Positions 53,413 through 63,379 of a DNA stretch of 64,000 bases are shown here, one piece after another. Each line of letters begins with the position of its first letter. Within the stretch, counting starts at the first letter, position 1. The notes below the pieces were generated by a model. The model was not told where the DNA came from and ran no database searches. It saw only the letters and a list, made by a program, of their open reading frames with translations. The stretch comes from Ascarosepion bandense. Its lineage: Eukaryota; Mollusca; Cephalopoda; Sepiida; Sepiidae. The position numbers and the translations under genes were made by a program. The stretch covers positions 4,602,501 through 4,666,500 of the forward strand of contig JBBBDQ010000913.1 in the NCBI GenBank assembly GCA_037127315.1, read 5' to 3'.

Positions 53413-54905
53413 ATTAATACAGGTTTCATTGAATAATATAGACAAGTTTTGTCTATTTATTTTGTGTAAGATCCTTTCGTATGATCTGATTAGCTTGATA
53501 GTGTTGTCATGGAAAGATGACAAGAAATTGCAATAATTGTTGATTTTTTTATCAGGTCCGAGCTTTCAGCTTACATAAGCCATTATCAAAGGATGAACAT
53601 TTAATATTCAGTGAACATAGAACATTTAAATTATTAACAGAGTGGAGTTATACAGAGAAAATTAAACAGGTCCATTTTTTTTGTGTCACACGTGGCTGCA
53701 GGCCAAAAAGGAATGGTGGTAGTGGGTTTTTGGTCAAATGAGAGTATAGTGGCATGAGGGATTGGTCTGGGAACTGCTGCTACTATGGTGTAGGGGGTAA
53801 GTATAATAACTATGACCTCGCCCGTCAATTATAGGCATTGAAGTATGTTAGTGGAGGTGTCCAAATTTATTTTATTTAGGCTAGGTTTAAACTGTTTGAT
53901 GTAGATAGCTTCTAGAATTTTAAGTTTTCATTTATTATTTTCTTGTCTAAGTATATGCGTATTTTCAACAAGTGTTTTCCTAAGAAGTGTGTGTTGATAG
54001 CCGTGGTGTTTTAAATGTCGGAATATGTTAGAATTTTCATTTAAGTGCAATGTAAGCCTCCATGAAAGCGAGTTAGTAGTATGTCCAATGTAGGTATTAT
54101 TTAGTTTGTTAGAGATACATTCTCGAAAGGGGCATTTGAATTTATACACTACATTGTTTTTTTGCAAATCGCTAATGGTGGGGGAGGAGTCGTTGCGGAT
54201 GATTGAGTTGGATGTTGTGGATTTAGCGTAATATATGATAAATTTAATTCTTTTGTTGGGGTCTGTCGGAGAGATATTAGTGTTTATGAGTTTTTTAAAG
54301 ATATTTTTGTCTAGTTGGTAGTTGGTGTGCATTTGGCTATGATATAAGAGAGTAATATGTTTGGGATTGATTGGGCTATTACCGTGTGTTGTTTTTTCAT
54401 GTTCAGGTTTTTAAGGAAATGTCGTATTTGTTCATCAACTATGTAATTAGGAAAATTATTGTTGATGAGTGTCTGTTTTATGTTTTTTAGTTCACTGTGG
54501 AAGACGTTTTGTAGATGAGTTGGTTTTTACATGATGTCGTAGATTTTTTATGATTGCTAATTTGTAATAGTGGGGGCATTCGCAAATATAATTAAGTGTG
54601 GAGGGATTTTTGTTTGTGGGTTTTTATATGGTGAGATAGTGAACTTATTGCCATTAGTGTTGATTAGCATATCGAGGAAAGGAATTTTGTTGTCATTGCT
54701 GAGTTCATAGGTGAATTTTAGGATTGAGTTATCCTGAAACTGTTTTTGAAGTTGTAGGATTTCATCAGTATTTTTAATATCGTCAACGTATCTAAGGTAT
54801 ATTGATGGTTTTTTGAATTTTGTAAAGGTAGTATTCTTGAGGTTCGACATGTAGAAATTGCTAAATGTCGGACCGAGTACTGAACCCATGGAAACGCCGT
54901 CACGT

Positions 54906-54942
<37 letters not shown>

Positions 54943-55745
54943 TTGTGAGGGTCGACAAAAAGGACTTCGGTAGTACAAGCTAGTAGGATTTTTCTTAAGA
55001 TGTTGGGATTAATTTTGAGTGGGGGTAATGCAGGATTATTGTAGACATTCCTTATAATTATGTCGATTGTTTCGCTAACAGGTACGTTAGTGAATAGGTT
55101 TTCGATGTCAAGTGAAGCTATGATTTCATTATTGGGTTGTTCGCTCTTAAGGATTTGGATTGCCTCTAGAGTTGACTTAATGCTGTATTTACTCGGGAGG
55201 TAGGGTGTGATAAGCTGGTTAATAGGTTTAGTTAGATGGTATACAGGAGTAGGAATTTGGGATATGATAGGGCGGAGAGGATAGTTAGGTTTGTGCGTTT
55301 TTATGGTTCTGTATATGTAGCCAGGTTTGTAGTCACCGATAATTTTGGGGAGTTTTAAGGAGTTCTGATCACCATTGTTAGTGCTAATGAGTTTATTAAG
55401 TTTAGATTTTAGTTGGTGTGTTGGGTTCTTGTTAAGTTTTTAAATTTTGTGTGGTCATGGAGTATGTGGTTGAGTTTTGTGTTGTAATCTGATATGCTAA
55501 GTACAACAACAATGTTAGCCTTGTCGGCTTTTTTTTACAATTATGTGGGGGTGGTTGCGTAGTTTGTGTGCAGCACTTTTTAGTTGTTTGGATAGAATTT
55601 TTTAGGAGCTTTGGCTTTTATCATTGTCGCTCTTCCATGACAACACTATCAAGCTAATCAGATCATATGAAAAGATCTTACACAAAATAAATAGACAGAA
55701 CTTGTCTATATTATTCAATGAAACCTGTATTAATGAAAAAATGCT
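53413..55745 (-). mobile_element. Penelope-like element with inverted terminal repeats
   Basis: The coding region lies on the minus strand. Inverted terminal repeats of about 115-125 bp are at 53415-53535 and 55628-55737 (shared words TACAGGTTTCATTGAATAAT, GACAAGTT.TGTCTATTTATT, TGTTGTCATGGAA). (TA)n tracts lie outside both ends (53389-53412 and 55759-55791). Terminal repeats in inverted orientation are known for Penelope-like elements. The ORF is broken, so the copy is dead. Confidence 0.85.
53825..55625 (-). pseudogene. Penelope-like reverse transcriptase with GIY-YIG endonuclease, broken
   Basis: Copies element RNA into DNA and nicks the target. From the N-side: VVKKADKANIVVV-like text (about 55540-55500); TIKTHKPNYPLRPIIS (55309-55263); ASLDIENLFTNVP (RT motif A, about 55120-55080); NPNILRKILLACTTEVLF (55007-54960); DGVSMGSVLGPTFSNFYM (motif B); YLRYVDDI with the YVDD catalytic box (motif C); PFLDMLI. 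Then NNVVYKFKCPFREC, NTYIGHTT and SWRLTLHLNE, the GIY-YIG endonuclease. A (TA)n tract changes frame just before motif B, further stops lie near 54555-54335, and one TGA separates ENNK from the final EAIYIKQFKPSLN. Confidence 0.88.
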
Positions 55746-55754
55746 GCCAAAATA

Positions 55755-55794
<40 letters not shown>

Positions 55795-55795
<1 letters not shown>

Positions 55796-56005
55796 AAAAA
55801 CAATTTTAGAGAAAATTATAACTGGAAGAAAAAAAAATGAAATTGGCTATACTATATACCGAAAACATTTAAAAATAATTGTTTTAATTTCAAATTCTCA
55901 TCATCTGGTCCCCTTTATGTGCATATATCATCACAACAACATGAATATCACTTTAGCCTGAAGAAGTCCTGAAGAACAAAACACAGAAACTTTCTCCACT
56001 TTGTG

Positions 56006-56009
<4 letters not shown>
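55795..56009. repeat. PLE-end-like text
   Basis: CCTGAAGAAGTCCTGAAGAA and CAGAAACTTTCTCC before a (TA)n tract resemble ribozyme-bearing PLE ends, but no stem II can be drawn. Confidence 0.45.
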
Positions 56010-56037
<28 letters not shown>

Positions 56038-56464
56038 GATATGTGTGTGTGTGTGTGTGTGTGTAACACTCACACAGTTGTAAGACATGCATACAAATAC
56101 ATACAGGTAAGCAAATAAGCAACTGAAAAAATAAAAAAGTGGGGTAAAGTGATTTTCTTTCTCATGTAAAAACACAAATATACAACTGTACGCAAGTAAA
56201 AAAAAACAAAAAAAAAAAATCACATCATTTTTGCCAGTCATGCATATGTGTGCAAATCTGCAGCATCCCAAGATTGATTCATAATATTCTCTTACCAAAT
56301 CATTTTAAATGCTTTAGTCAAAGCAAAATAGAAAATGTTATAAAGAGAGGAATGTACCAATTACAAAATGCCAAGTATTAAAAGCGTTTCTCTAGGATAA
56401 CATGCCTGGCAGTAGCTTCAAATACCAAGCAAATGATTTTTGCCAAAATGACTTAAACAACCAT

Positions 56465-56514
<50 letters not shown>

Positions 56515-56639
56515 CACATGCATGTCTAGAATGAAACAATTTTTATTGATAATGGCTTACCATCATTTGATATGAACGCCTTCCAAAACTTTTAATCTTG
56601 TTTTACCATTGCTCTACAAACTTACTGATGATGAATGCC

Positions 56640-56790
56640 TATCAAGTTTATATATATATATTTCATATAGATAGGTGAGAGTTTGTGACCCTGGGTTTTG
56701 TGCTCTTGCAATCATCAGTTTGTCTGACGATCACAAGAGTGTGAAACCCAGGGTCACAAACTCACACCTATCTATATGAATATGTCAGCT
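56640..56790. repeat. Hairpin carrying an intact hammerhead
   Basis: Arms 56658-56718 and 56723-56785 (ATAGATAGGTGAGAGTTTG against CAAACTCACACCTATCTAT). A short TA tract precedes the left arm. The right arm carries the ribozyme at 56717-56762; the left arm has a decayed one on the opposite strand (CUGAUGA with AAAA for GAAA). Confidence 0.88.
56717..56762 (+). ncRNA. Hammerhead ribozyme, intact core
   Basis: Stem I AGUUUGU (56717-56723) with ACAAACU (56756-56762), seven perfect pairs. Core CUGACGA (56724-56730; the fifth base is free to vary in hammerheads). Stem II CAC/GUG with an AAGA loop. GAAA (56743-56746 with flanking G). Stem III CC(C)/(G)GG. Cleavage after GUC at 56755. All invariant positions are met. 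Self-cleavage is inferred from the fold. Confidence 0.78.
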
Positions 56791-56913
56791 CTATCATTGA
56801 TATTGAGCGCTTTCAAATAAGTACCGTGCATATATAATATAAAAATAATATATATAACAAACTGCACATATATATATGTATATATATATATATTTGTATA
56901 TAAATATACGTCA

Positions 56914-57248
56914 GATTAAATAAATTGCAAAAAATATGCTTGCTTATTTTTTAATAAAATCCATTCATACTTACAGATAATCTTTCGTGTATTACAATCA
57001 AAAGATTGTTACCATAACTCACAACCCTGAAGATGAACTAGAACAGAGGTTAAAAGTTCTTGGGTACCTTAAGAAATGAATGAAAATAACATGTCAACAT
57101 TACAGCTCATTTCTGACATCTTTTGATTGTAATACGCGAAAGATTATCTGTAAGTATGAACAGATTTTATTAAAAATAAGCAAACATATTGTTTGCAATT
57201 TATTTAATCCTACATGTTTAAAAGAAAATTTGCTGCCTAAATACACAA

Positions 57249-57294
<46 letters not shown>
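56914..57294. repeat. Hairpin with PLE-end text and decayed hammerhead
   Basis: Arms 56914-57005 and 57110-57215 (AGATTAAATAAATTGCAAA, TTATTTTTAATAAAATCC.TTC) are inverted. The loop holds CCCTGAAGATGAACTAGAAC with AAAA for GAAA. The outer edge is a (TA)n at 57253-57294. It is closely related to 33790-34060. Confidence 0.8.
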
Positions 57295-57949
57295 TGTATT
57301 GAGGCAGCAGATAATTATCTAAACATATATTGTTCAATATAACAGACAATAAATGTCTATCATGAACTGTTCTAAAGATCAAATTTTACCTTTAATTTCT
57401 AGTGAAAATAAAGAGAAAAAATGTCTAATATTTGAATATAAACATAAAAATTGAATATTTGAAAATAAAGACAAAAATTGTGCAACATTTGGAATTTTTT
57501 TTTTATTACACTGGTTCTTGATCCAAGTCATCTTTGTGTAAATTTCCATATAATCACCCTAAAGATGGCTTATGTAGGTCAAGAGATTGGATCAAGCATA
57601 ATAAAAAACAACCAAATTTTGGAAAATTTTTGTCTATTTTCAACAGAACTTAAAGCTAAAATTCAATGTTTAAAACAGCTCATGATTAAACATAATAGAC
57701 ATTCTTTGTCTATTACATTTAACAATATATATATATATATATAGCAGTGGTAAAAATAGAGGATAATATTGGTAAATAATCTGAGGGGATCCTAGTCATA
57801 TCATTTAAATATTAAAACTGATTCAACAGAGCTCAATGTAAATTAATTTAATTTACAAAGCAGATATTTATTTATTTATTTGTAAATTCAGATATTATCT
57901 GAACTCACAGATAAATATATATCTATCTCACCATTGTCAGTTTATCAGG

Positions 57950-58362
57950 AAGGTGACTTCTTGATGTCATTAGTCTGAGGGGTGGGGAGTGATCCCAGTG
58001 GGTGACACATTTGGAAAGTAACGGTATTTCATACCACGTGTTGCCCTAAGCCTTGTGAGTGAAATTGAGTAGATGGAACTCTTTGGGAGGCATCTGTGGT
58101 TGTGCTAGAACAGAGTTACAAGTCATCGTGACCAAGGGTTTGAGCATGCTGGCCTTGTTCAGACCCTTCATCATGCTAGATAACGTACTCTCTCCCAGAA
58201 ACTGTAACTAAGATCTGCTCAGTATAGTTGCAGCATAAACCAAAGGTGGTCTCTGTGGGTGTTGAACAAAGACAAATGTGCCTAAACAGGCATCTGCAAC
58301 AGGGATTGGCCAGCTGCCCGAGTAGAGAAACACCATCAGATATTAGTGTCCAGCTATAGAGT
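57950..58362 (+). repeat. SINE-like repeat sharing its body with 61349-61682
   Basis: The body at 58165-58362 (CTGTGGGTGTTGAACAAAGA, CAGGCATCTGCAACAGGGAT) matches the reverse complement of 61349-61560. The upstream 57950-58160 part is not tRNA-like and does not match the head of the other copy. Confidence 0.6.
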
Positions 58363-58364
58363 TG

Positions 58365-58903
58365 AATATATGGATCGGAATCCGACAAGATGAATAGAAT
58401 AAATAAAGAACAAGTCGGAAAAAAGTGTCTTTAATTTAACATGTTTCACTTATAACAAGCTTCTTCAGAGATTTATTAAAGATGAATGATTTAAAAATCG
58501 AAGAAACAGTATGTTGATTGAGGTATGGTTTTATTAATCAGATACGTGTCGTGTGATAAAGCAATGGATGAATATTGAATGTAGATGAAAAAAAAACTTG
58601 TGTCTGCTTCACTTGACACTATTTTCACTTACATATACTTTCATTCATAATAAACATCTATTGCTTTTATTACATGTTGGCACACATGCTTAAACAAACA
58701 CAAGTTTTTTTTTCTAGATTTAATATTCATCCATTGCTTTATAACATGTGACATGTATCTGACCAATGAAACCATACCTCAATCAACTTACTGTCTTAGA
58801 TTTTTAAATTGTCTTTTAAGAAACTCTGAAGAAGCTTGTTAAAGTGAAATCTAAGATTAAAGACTTTTTTCCTACTTGTTCTTTACTTATTATATATATA
58901 TTT
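58365..58903. repeat. Large hairpin, arms about 250 bp, with decayed hammerheads
   Basis: Left arm 58370-58620, right arm 58690-58895, loop about 70 bp (CACTTACATATACTTTCATT region). Shared inverted words are TATCTGACCAATGAAACCAT (right) and ATTCATCCATTGCTTTAT. Both arms hold CUGAAGA followed by GAAA with an ACUU/AAGU stem (minus strand near 58467-58430; plus near 58826-58850). Confidence 0.85.
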
Positions 58904-58914
58904 TATGTGTATTT

Positions 58915-59499
58915 TGGCAGCATTTTTTCATTAATACAGGTTTCATTGAATAATATAGACAAGTTCTGTCTATTTATTTTGTGTAAGATCCGTTCGTATG
59001 ATCTGATTAGCTTGATGGTGTTGTCATGGAAAGATGACAAGAAATTGCAATAATTGTTGATTTTTTTTATCAGGTCTGAGCTTTCAGCTTACATAAGCCA
59101 TTATCAAAGGATGAACATTTAATGTTCAGTGAACAGAGAACATTTAAATTATTATTAACAGAGTGGAGTTATACACTCAATTGACCAAAAACCCACTACC
59201 ACCATTCCTTCTCAACCTACAGCCATGTGCAATGCAAAAAATGGACCTGTCTAATTTTCTCTGTATAACTCCACTCTGTTAATAATAATTTAAATGTTCT
59301 ATGTTCACTGAACATTAAATGTTCATCCTTTGATAATGGCTTATGTAAGCCGAAAGCTCAGATCTGATAAAAAAATCAACAATTATTGCAATTTCTTGTC
59401 ATCTTTCCATGACAACACCATCAAGCTAATCAGATCATACGAACGGATCTTACACAAAATAAATAGACAGAACTTGTCTATATTATTCAATGAAACCTG

Positions 59500-59531
<32 letters not shown>
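58915..59531. mobile_element. Snapback derivative of the Penelope-like element
   Basis: Arms of about 240-255 bp at 58920-59172 and 59262-59500 are near-perfect inverted repeats of the PLE end at 53415-53640. The loop (59173-59261, ACCCACTACCACCATTCC) is the reverse complement of PLE 3' UTR text at 53630-53745. It contains no RT or endonuclease. (TA)n tracts lie on both sides. It may depend on a related PLE for movement; inferred. Confidence 0.85.
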
Positions 59532-59535
<4 letters not shown>

Positions 59536-59554
59536 TGCTCTACTTTCGCTTTGA

Positions 59555-59798
59555 GTGCTTTGTGTACTCTGCTTTCATATTGAGCTCTTTATTGTTAAGG
59601 TTTTTGTCTTGTGGTTTTTTCTTTCTTACGAATGTTTGACTTCTTGTTCAGGTATTTTGTTTGTTTCTTTTTTTCTTCTCCTTATTTTCCCTTCTGGGTT
59701 CGTTCCCACTAGGTTTCAAGATGATCTCATTTGTAGTTTAATTATTGCCAGTTTTGACAGAATTAGTTCTGTTGCTATTGGTATTATTACTATAATTA

Positions 59799-59842
<44 letters not shown>

Positions 59843-60300
59843 GTGTGTATTTGAGCAGCAATCTCTATTTTATGCAGTTTTCCTTAAAAATGACAGACAA
59901 GGTATCATAGTTAAGATTTTTATATAATTTTTCGAGTGATTATATAATTTTTTTTCTTTTCAGAACATCAGTTATATAAAAATTGTCCAAATCTTTTATT
60001 TTTCCAAGTACTTTCATCTATATTTTTAGCCCTTATCATGGATGAATTTTTGTTATACTCCTAATTGAATACGTATAGTATTATATATGTGTGTAGAGTC
60101 ATGTTTATGGTTTCTATTCTAAACATGGTAAGCACACTGTTGGCATGTTCGCAGTTGATATTATTAAGTGTTGTATTTTTATTTTTTATTAATAATGCTT
60201 TGATAATTTTTAGCATGTGGATGATGCTATTTGTATTATCAACAAGTATCTTATGGATAGAGTTTGGTAGGTCTCCCTGTGTGATTAAATTTGTTTTTTT
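59555..60300. other. AT-rich spacer with PLE-end text
   Basis: 59842-59960 (TTTGAGCAGCAATCTCTATT) is PLE-end-like after a (TA)n. The hydrophobic frame 60065-60310 has several predicted membrane-like runs, but no motif and no context, so it is not called. Confidence 0.45.
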
Positions 60301-60304
60301 TAAA

Positions 60305-60411
60305 TTATGAGATCACATAAAAAATTATATAAAAAACTTAAATATAATAACTTGTCAGTCATTTTTAATAAAACCTACATAAAAGAGAGACTGCTGCCCA
60401 AATACACACTA
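60305..60411 (+). repeat. PLE-end-like fragment
   Basis: TCAGTCATTTTTAATAAAAC and AAAGAGAGACTGCTGCCC directly before (TA)n, matching 15000-15085. Confidence 0.55.
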
Positions 60412-60430
60412 TATATATATATATATATAT

Positions 60431-60552
60431 TGAGCACCCATAGCTCAGAGATAGAATTCACTCGGGTTTCAATCCTGGGTAAAAAGCAATTGGCTGTCTA
60501 ACTGTACTGGTGAGCTGTGATACAGCGAAACAGATCTGTCTGCGGATGACTA
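60431..60552 (+). mobile_element. tRNA-like/hammerhead element, 3' half
   Basis: Starts at GAGCACCCATAGCTCAGAGA after a (TA)n, has GGTTTCAATCCTGGGT and ends with the hammerhead at 60502-60545. The upstream unique region is absent. Confidence 0.8.
60502..60545 (+). ncRNA. Hammerhead ribozyme, one core change
   Basis: Stem I CUGUA/UGCGG (five pairs including G-U), core CUGGUGA (A to G at the fourth base), stem II GCUGU/ACAGC perfect, GAAA intact, palindromic stem III CAGAUCUG, cleavage site GUC. Confidence 0.6.
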
Positions 60553-60654
60553 TATATAAATATATATTGATTGTTTAGTACTTAGTTTTTAGTCCTAATA
60601 GGGTTAGACCAGTACACATTTGTATTAAAAAGTGTTCTATACAATTATATTGTA

Positions 60655-60812
60655 GAAATTTTGAATATTTTTCATTTTTACATGAGTTTTTTTGATACCT
60701 TGGTTTCTACCATGAGTGGTATCTTCAGGTGACTTTTAATACTTATTAAAAATCGCCTGAAGACACCACTCATGGTAGAAAACAAGGTAGCAAAATAACT
60801 TGTTTAAAAATG

Positions 60813-60848
<36 letters not shown>
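60655..60848. repeat. Hairpin with hammerhead-like cores, next to (TA)n
   Basis: Arms 60672-60738 and 60748-60815. On minus (60728-60690): CUGAAGA, stem II UACC/GGUA perfect, GAAA, stem III with CAAG loop, GUA; stem I does not pair. On plus (60757-60785): CUGAAGA, ACC/GGU, GAAA, with a two-pair stem I. Confidence 0.75.
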
Positions 60849-60850
<2 letters not shown>

Positions 60851-61030
60851 GCATGCTTTATTAAATAATATAGACAAGTTCTGTCTATTTATGTGATTTT
60901 TTTCATATTCTCTGATAAGCTCAATAGGATTATCATTAAATGAAGAAAGAAAATTACAATATGGATACATCATTTTTTAATAATCTAATCTAAGCTTTCA
61001 GGTTACATAAGCCATTTTTAAAGATGTTAA
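60840..61030. repeat. PLE terminal repeat fragment
   Basis: ATAATATAGACAAGTTCTGT and GATAAGCTCAATAGGATTAT match the PLE terminal repeat at 53415-53535, with the GGTTACATAAGCCAT end, strongly diverged. Confidence 0.65.
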
Positions 61031-61073
61031 ATTACAATATATATTATATCCACAGACAAACGATAATGACAAA

Positions 61074-61116
<43 letters not shown>

Positions 61117-61307
61117 TAATATTATAATAATAATATCAAAAATTATTTTTAAACCTGTCTCGAAAAAACCCACTGAATATAAATGCAGAGGGGAAAAAAT
61201 GGAAATAAAAAAAGAAACAAACTAAGTACCCGAACATACATCAAAGTACTCGTTGGAAGAAAAAAATCCGAGACGAAAACCCTAACACCAAGGCGAGAAG
61301 CCTACTA

Positions 61308-61347
<40 letters not shown>

Positions 61348-61348
61348 C

Positions 61349-61679
61349 TGGCCACTCATATCTGAAGATGTCTGTTTACTTGGACAACTAACCTATCCCT
61401 GTTGCAGGCGCCTGTACAGGTACATTTGTGTTTGTTCAACACCCACAGAGCCCACTTGTGCTTTATACTGTAACAATGCCGAGCAGAACTTACTCAGTTT
61501 CTGAGAGAGAATGGGTTATCAGCATTATCTGATTACGAGACTCAAAGGCACTTTCCAAAGAATCACTACTCCAGACTAATAACAGCAACAATTCAGATTC
61601 CTGACAAATTGACCATAGTAAGATTCGAACCTGGGTTTCATGATTAGAAAGTGAACTTTCTAACCACTCTGCCGTGCGC

Positions 61680-61682
<3 letters not shown>
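61349..61682 (-). repeat. tRNA-derived SINE with shared body
   Basis: On minus: tRNA-like head 61682-61618 (GGCAGAGTGGTTAGAA A-box, CCAGGTTCGAATCTTACT B-box), then a body ending CAGATATGAGTGGCCAGCTA at a (TA)n. The body matches 58165-58362 on the other strand. The head is the most tRNA-like sequence in the window, resembling a serine/leucine-type D arm. Confidence 0.72.
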
Positions 61683-61731
<49 letters not shown>

Positions 61732-61739
61732 TAATAACT

Positions 61740-61949
61740 TAGTTTTGGGGCATAATAAAATTAGACCAGTGCACATTTGTATTAAAAAGTGTTCAATGCA
61801 ATTATATTGTAGAACTTTTTAATATTTTCCATTTGTAAACAAGTTATTACACGACCTAGGTTTTTACCATGAGTGGTGTCTTCAGGCAATTTTCAATAAC
61901 CTAGGTTGTGTAATAAATAACTCATTTACAAAGGAAAAAAAAAAAAGAA

Positions 61950-62000
<51 letters not shown>
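61740..62000. repeat. Hairpin related to 60655-60848, next to (TA)n
   Basis: Arms around 61822-61880 and 61895-61935 (AACAAGTTATTACACGACC / GGTTGTGTAATAAATAACT). On minus: CUGAAGA, ACC/GGU, AAAA for GAAA, GUC. (TA)n at 61957-62000. Confidence 0.7.
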
Positions 62001-62005
<5 letters not shown>

Positions 62006-62184
62006 GAGAGAAAATTTTCAAAATTCAAAGGTGTCGGATGTACATTTCGACATAGAATCTCTATTAGAGATCCTACGTCACCATTGTTTTTTCCAAATGG
62101 CAAAGGCCCTGGGGTAGAGTGTGGAGGGGTTTTAGGTTATTAACAGTCACAAAGTAGAAAAGGACAAAGCTGGTAGTCACGGGG

Positions 62185-62231
<47 letters not shown>

Positions 62232-62250
62232 TACACACACTCCATATTAG

Positions 62251-63031
62251 CGTACCTAAAGGAGACTAAAACCACCTTTAAATTTGTTGTTTTTTACTTT
62301 TTTCAATGCAATCTTATCAATTATACACTAAACTTTCTGATTGACAAAAAAATTTGGAAAAATTTCAATATTTAAACAATTTTAATGGGGCTCAGTTTTT
62401 CATACAATGTTATAGTAAATCGACCCTCTATTTTGGAACCACTCACTGGTACGACATCACCACCACCTGTACATTTGTTGATTATCAATTTCTTTTCACT
62501 TTTTTCAGTGCAATCTTATCGATTAAACCCTAAACTTTCTGATTGACAAAAATAATTTGTAAAACTTTCAACATTTAAACAATTTTAGTAGTGGGGTGTC
62601 TTAGTTTTTCCTACAACCTTATATAGTAAATCGATCCTGTGCAATTAACTTTTTTACTTGCGCATATTCAACAACTGAATCCTTTCCAAAATTTTTGAAT
62701 AAAGCCATTCTTGGAGTTTCCAAGGAAAACGTCATCGTAAGAACTGAAGAAAACTTGAAAAAGACAAAATCAAGAGCAACAATTCATCCCCCAAAAAAAC
62801 AAAAAAACAAAGCGACCCCAACGCAACTGGTTCCAAAATGGTGGATTGATTTACTATAACGTTGTATGAGAAACTGAGCTCCGCACTAAAATTGTTTAAG
62901 TTTGGACATTTTTCCAAATTTTTTTCATAATCGGAAACTTTATATAATAACTGATAAGACTGCACTGAAAAAGTTAAAAAAAAAAATGAAAAACAACAAA
63001 TTTAAAGGTCGTGTTAGTCTCCTTCAGGTCC
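62251..63031. mobile_element. Long-TIR element, copy 2, with extra arm
   Basis: Outer ends TACCTAAAGGAGACTAA and TTAGTCTCCTTCAGGTCC-type are inverted. A second left-arm copy starts at about 62455 (CACCACCTGTACATTTGTTG), so the element has two left arms and one right arm. The centre matches the 51500-51640 region of copy 1, with disrupted frame. Confidence 0.75.
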
Positions 63032-63379
63032 GCCCCCATATTTACTACCATAACACTACTATTATATTGCTTTGCATCTGAATTTTTACAATGAGTAATT
63101 ATTATTATACGATGATTTGTTAATCTTCAACCAAAAATTTGGAACTAAAACCCTTATTCAATCCATTAAGTCAGAAACCGTAAAGATTTGAAACTTTCCT
63201 TAACAGCAATAACATTAGTGTCCATTAAGCAGAGATATCCAATTCAATAAAAATAATTGTAAAATAACCATCAACTGTCTACCTGACAATGGAAACATGT
63301 TCAAAATCTAAAGATGAAACTGCAATGTAATCAATCCAGACTTGGTATCTTGACTTCAATCACTTTCTCACCAACATGA
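63032..63379. other. AT-rich spacer
   Basis: Nothing recognised. Confidence 0.5.

Larger units (their letters stand above)
53366..62226. repeat. Dense field of (TA)n tracts
   Basis: At least eighteen TA tracts of 20-46 bp: about 53389, 54908, 55759, 56010, 56470, 57253, 59502, 59808, 60412, 60817, 61078, 61313, 61682, 61957 and 62187, plus shorter ones. Most stand directly at the end of a PLE-like hairpin or ribozyme element. Repeated Y/I text in open frames here comes from these tracts. Confidence 0.9.

Noticed and set aside
54557..54958. Separate gene starting at the (TA)n tract
   Set aside because: It is the continuation of the Penelope RT (motifs B and C). The apparent start lies inside the coding sequence just before the tract.
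58330..58362. Hammerhead in the shared SINE body (CTGATGG / CTGAAGA at 61362)
   Set aside because: A TGTC/GACA stem can be drawn in one copy, but neither copy has GAAA or a cleavage helix.
61618..61682. Functional tRNA gene
   Set aside because: A and B boxes are good, but no acceptor stem closes, the anticodon arm is poor and the sequence continues into a SINE body.
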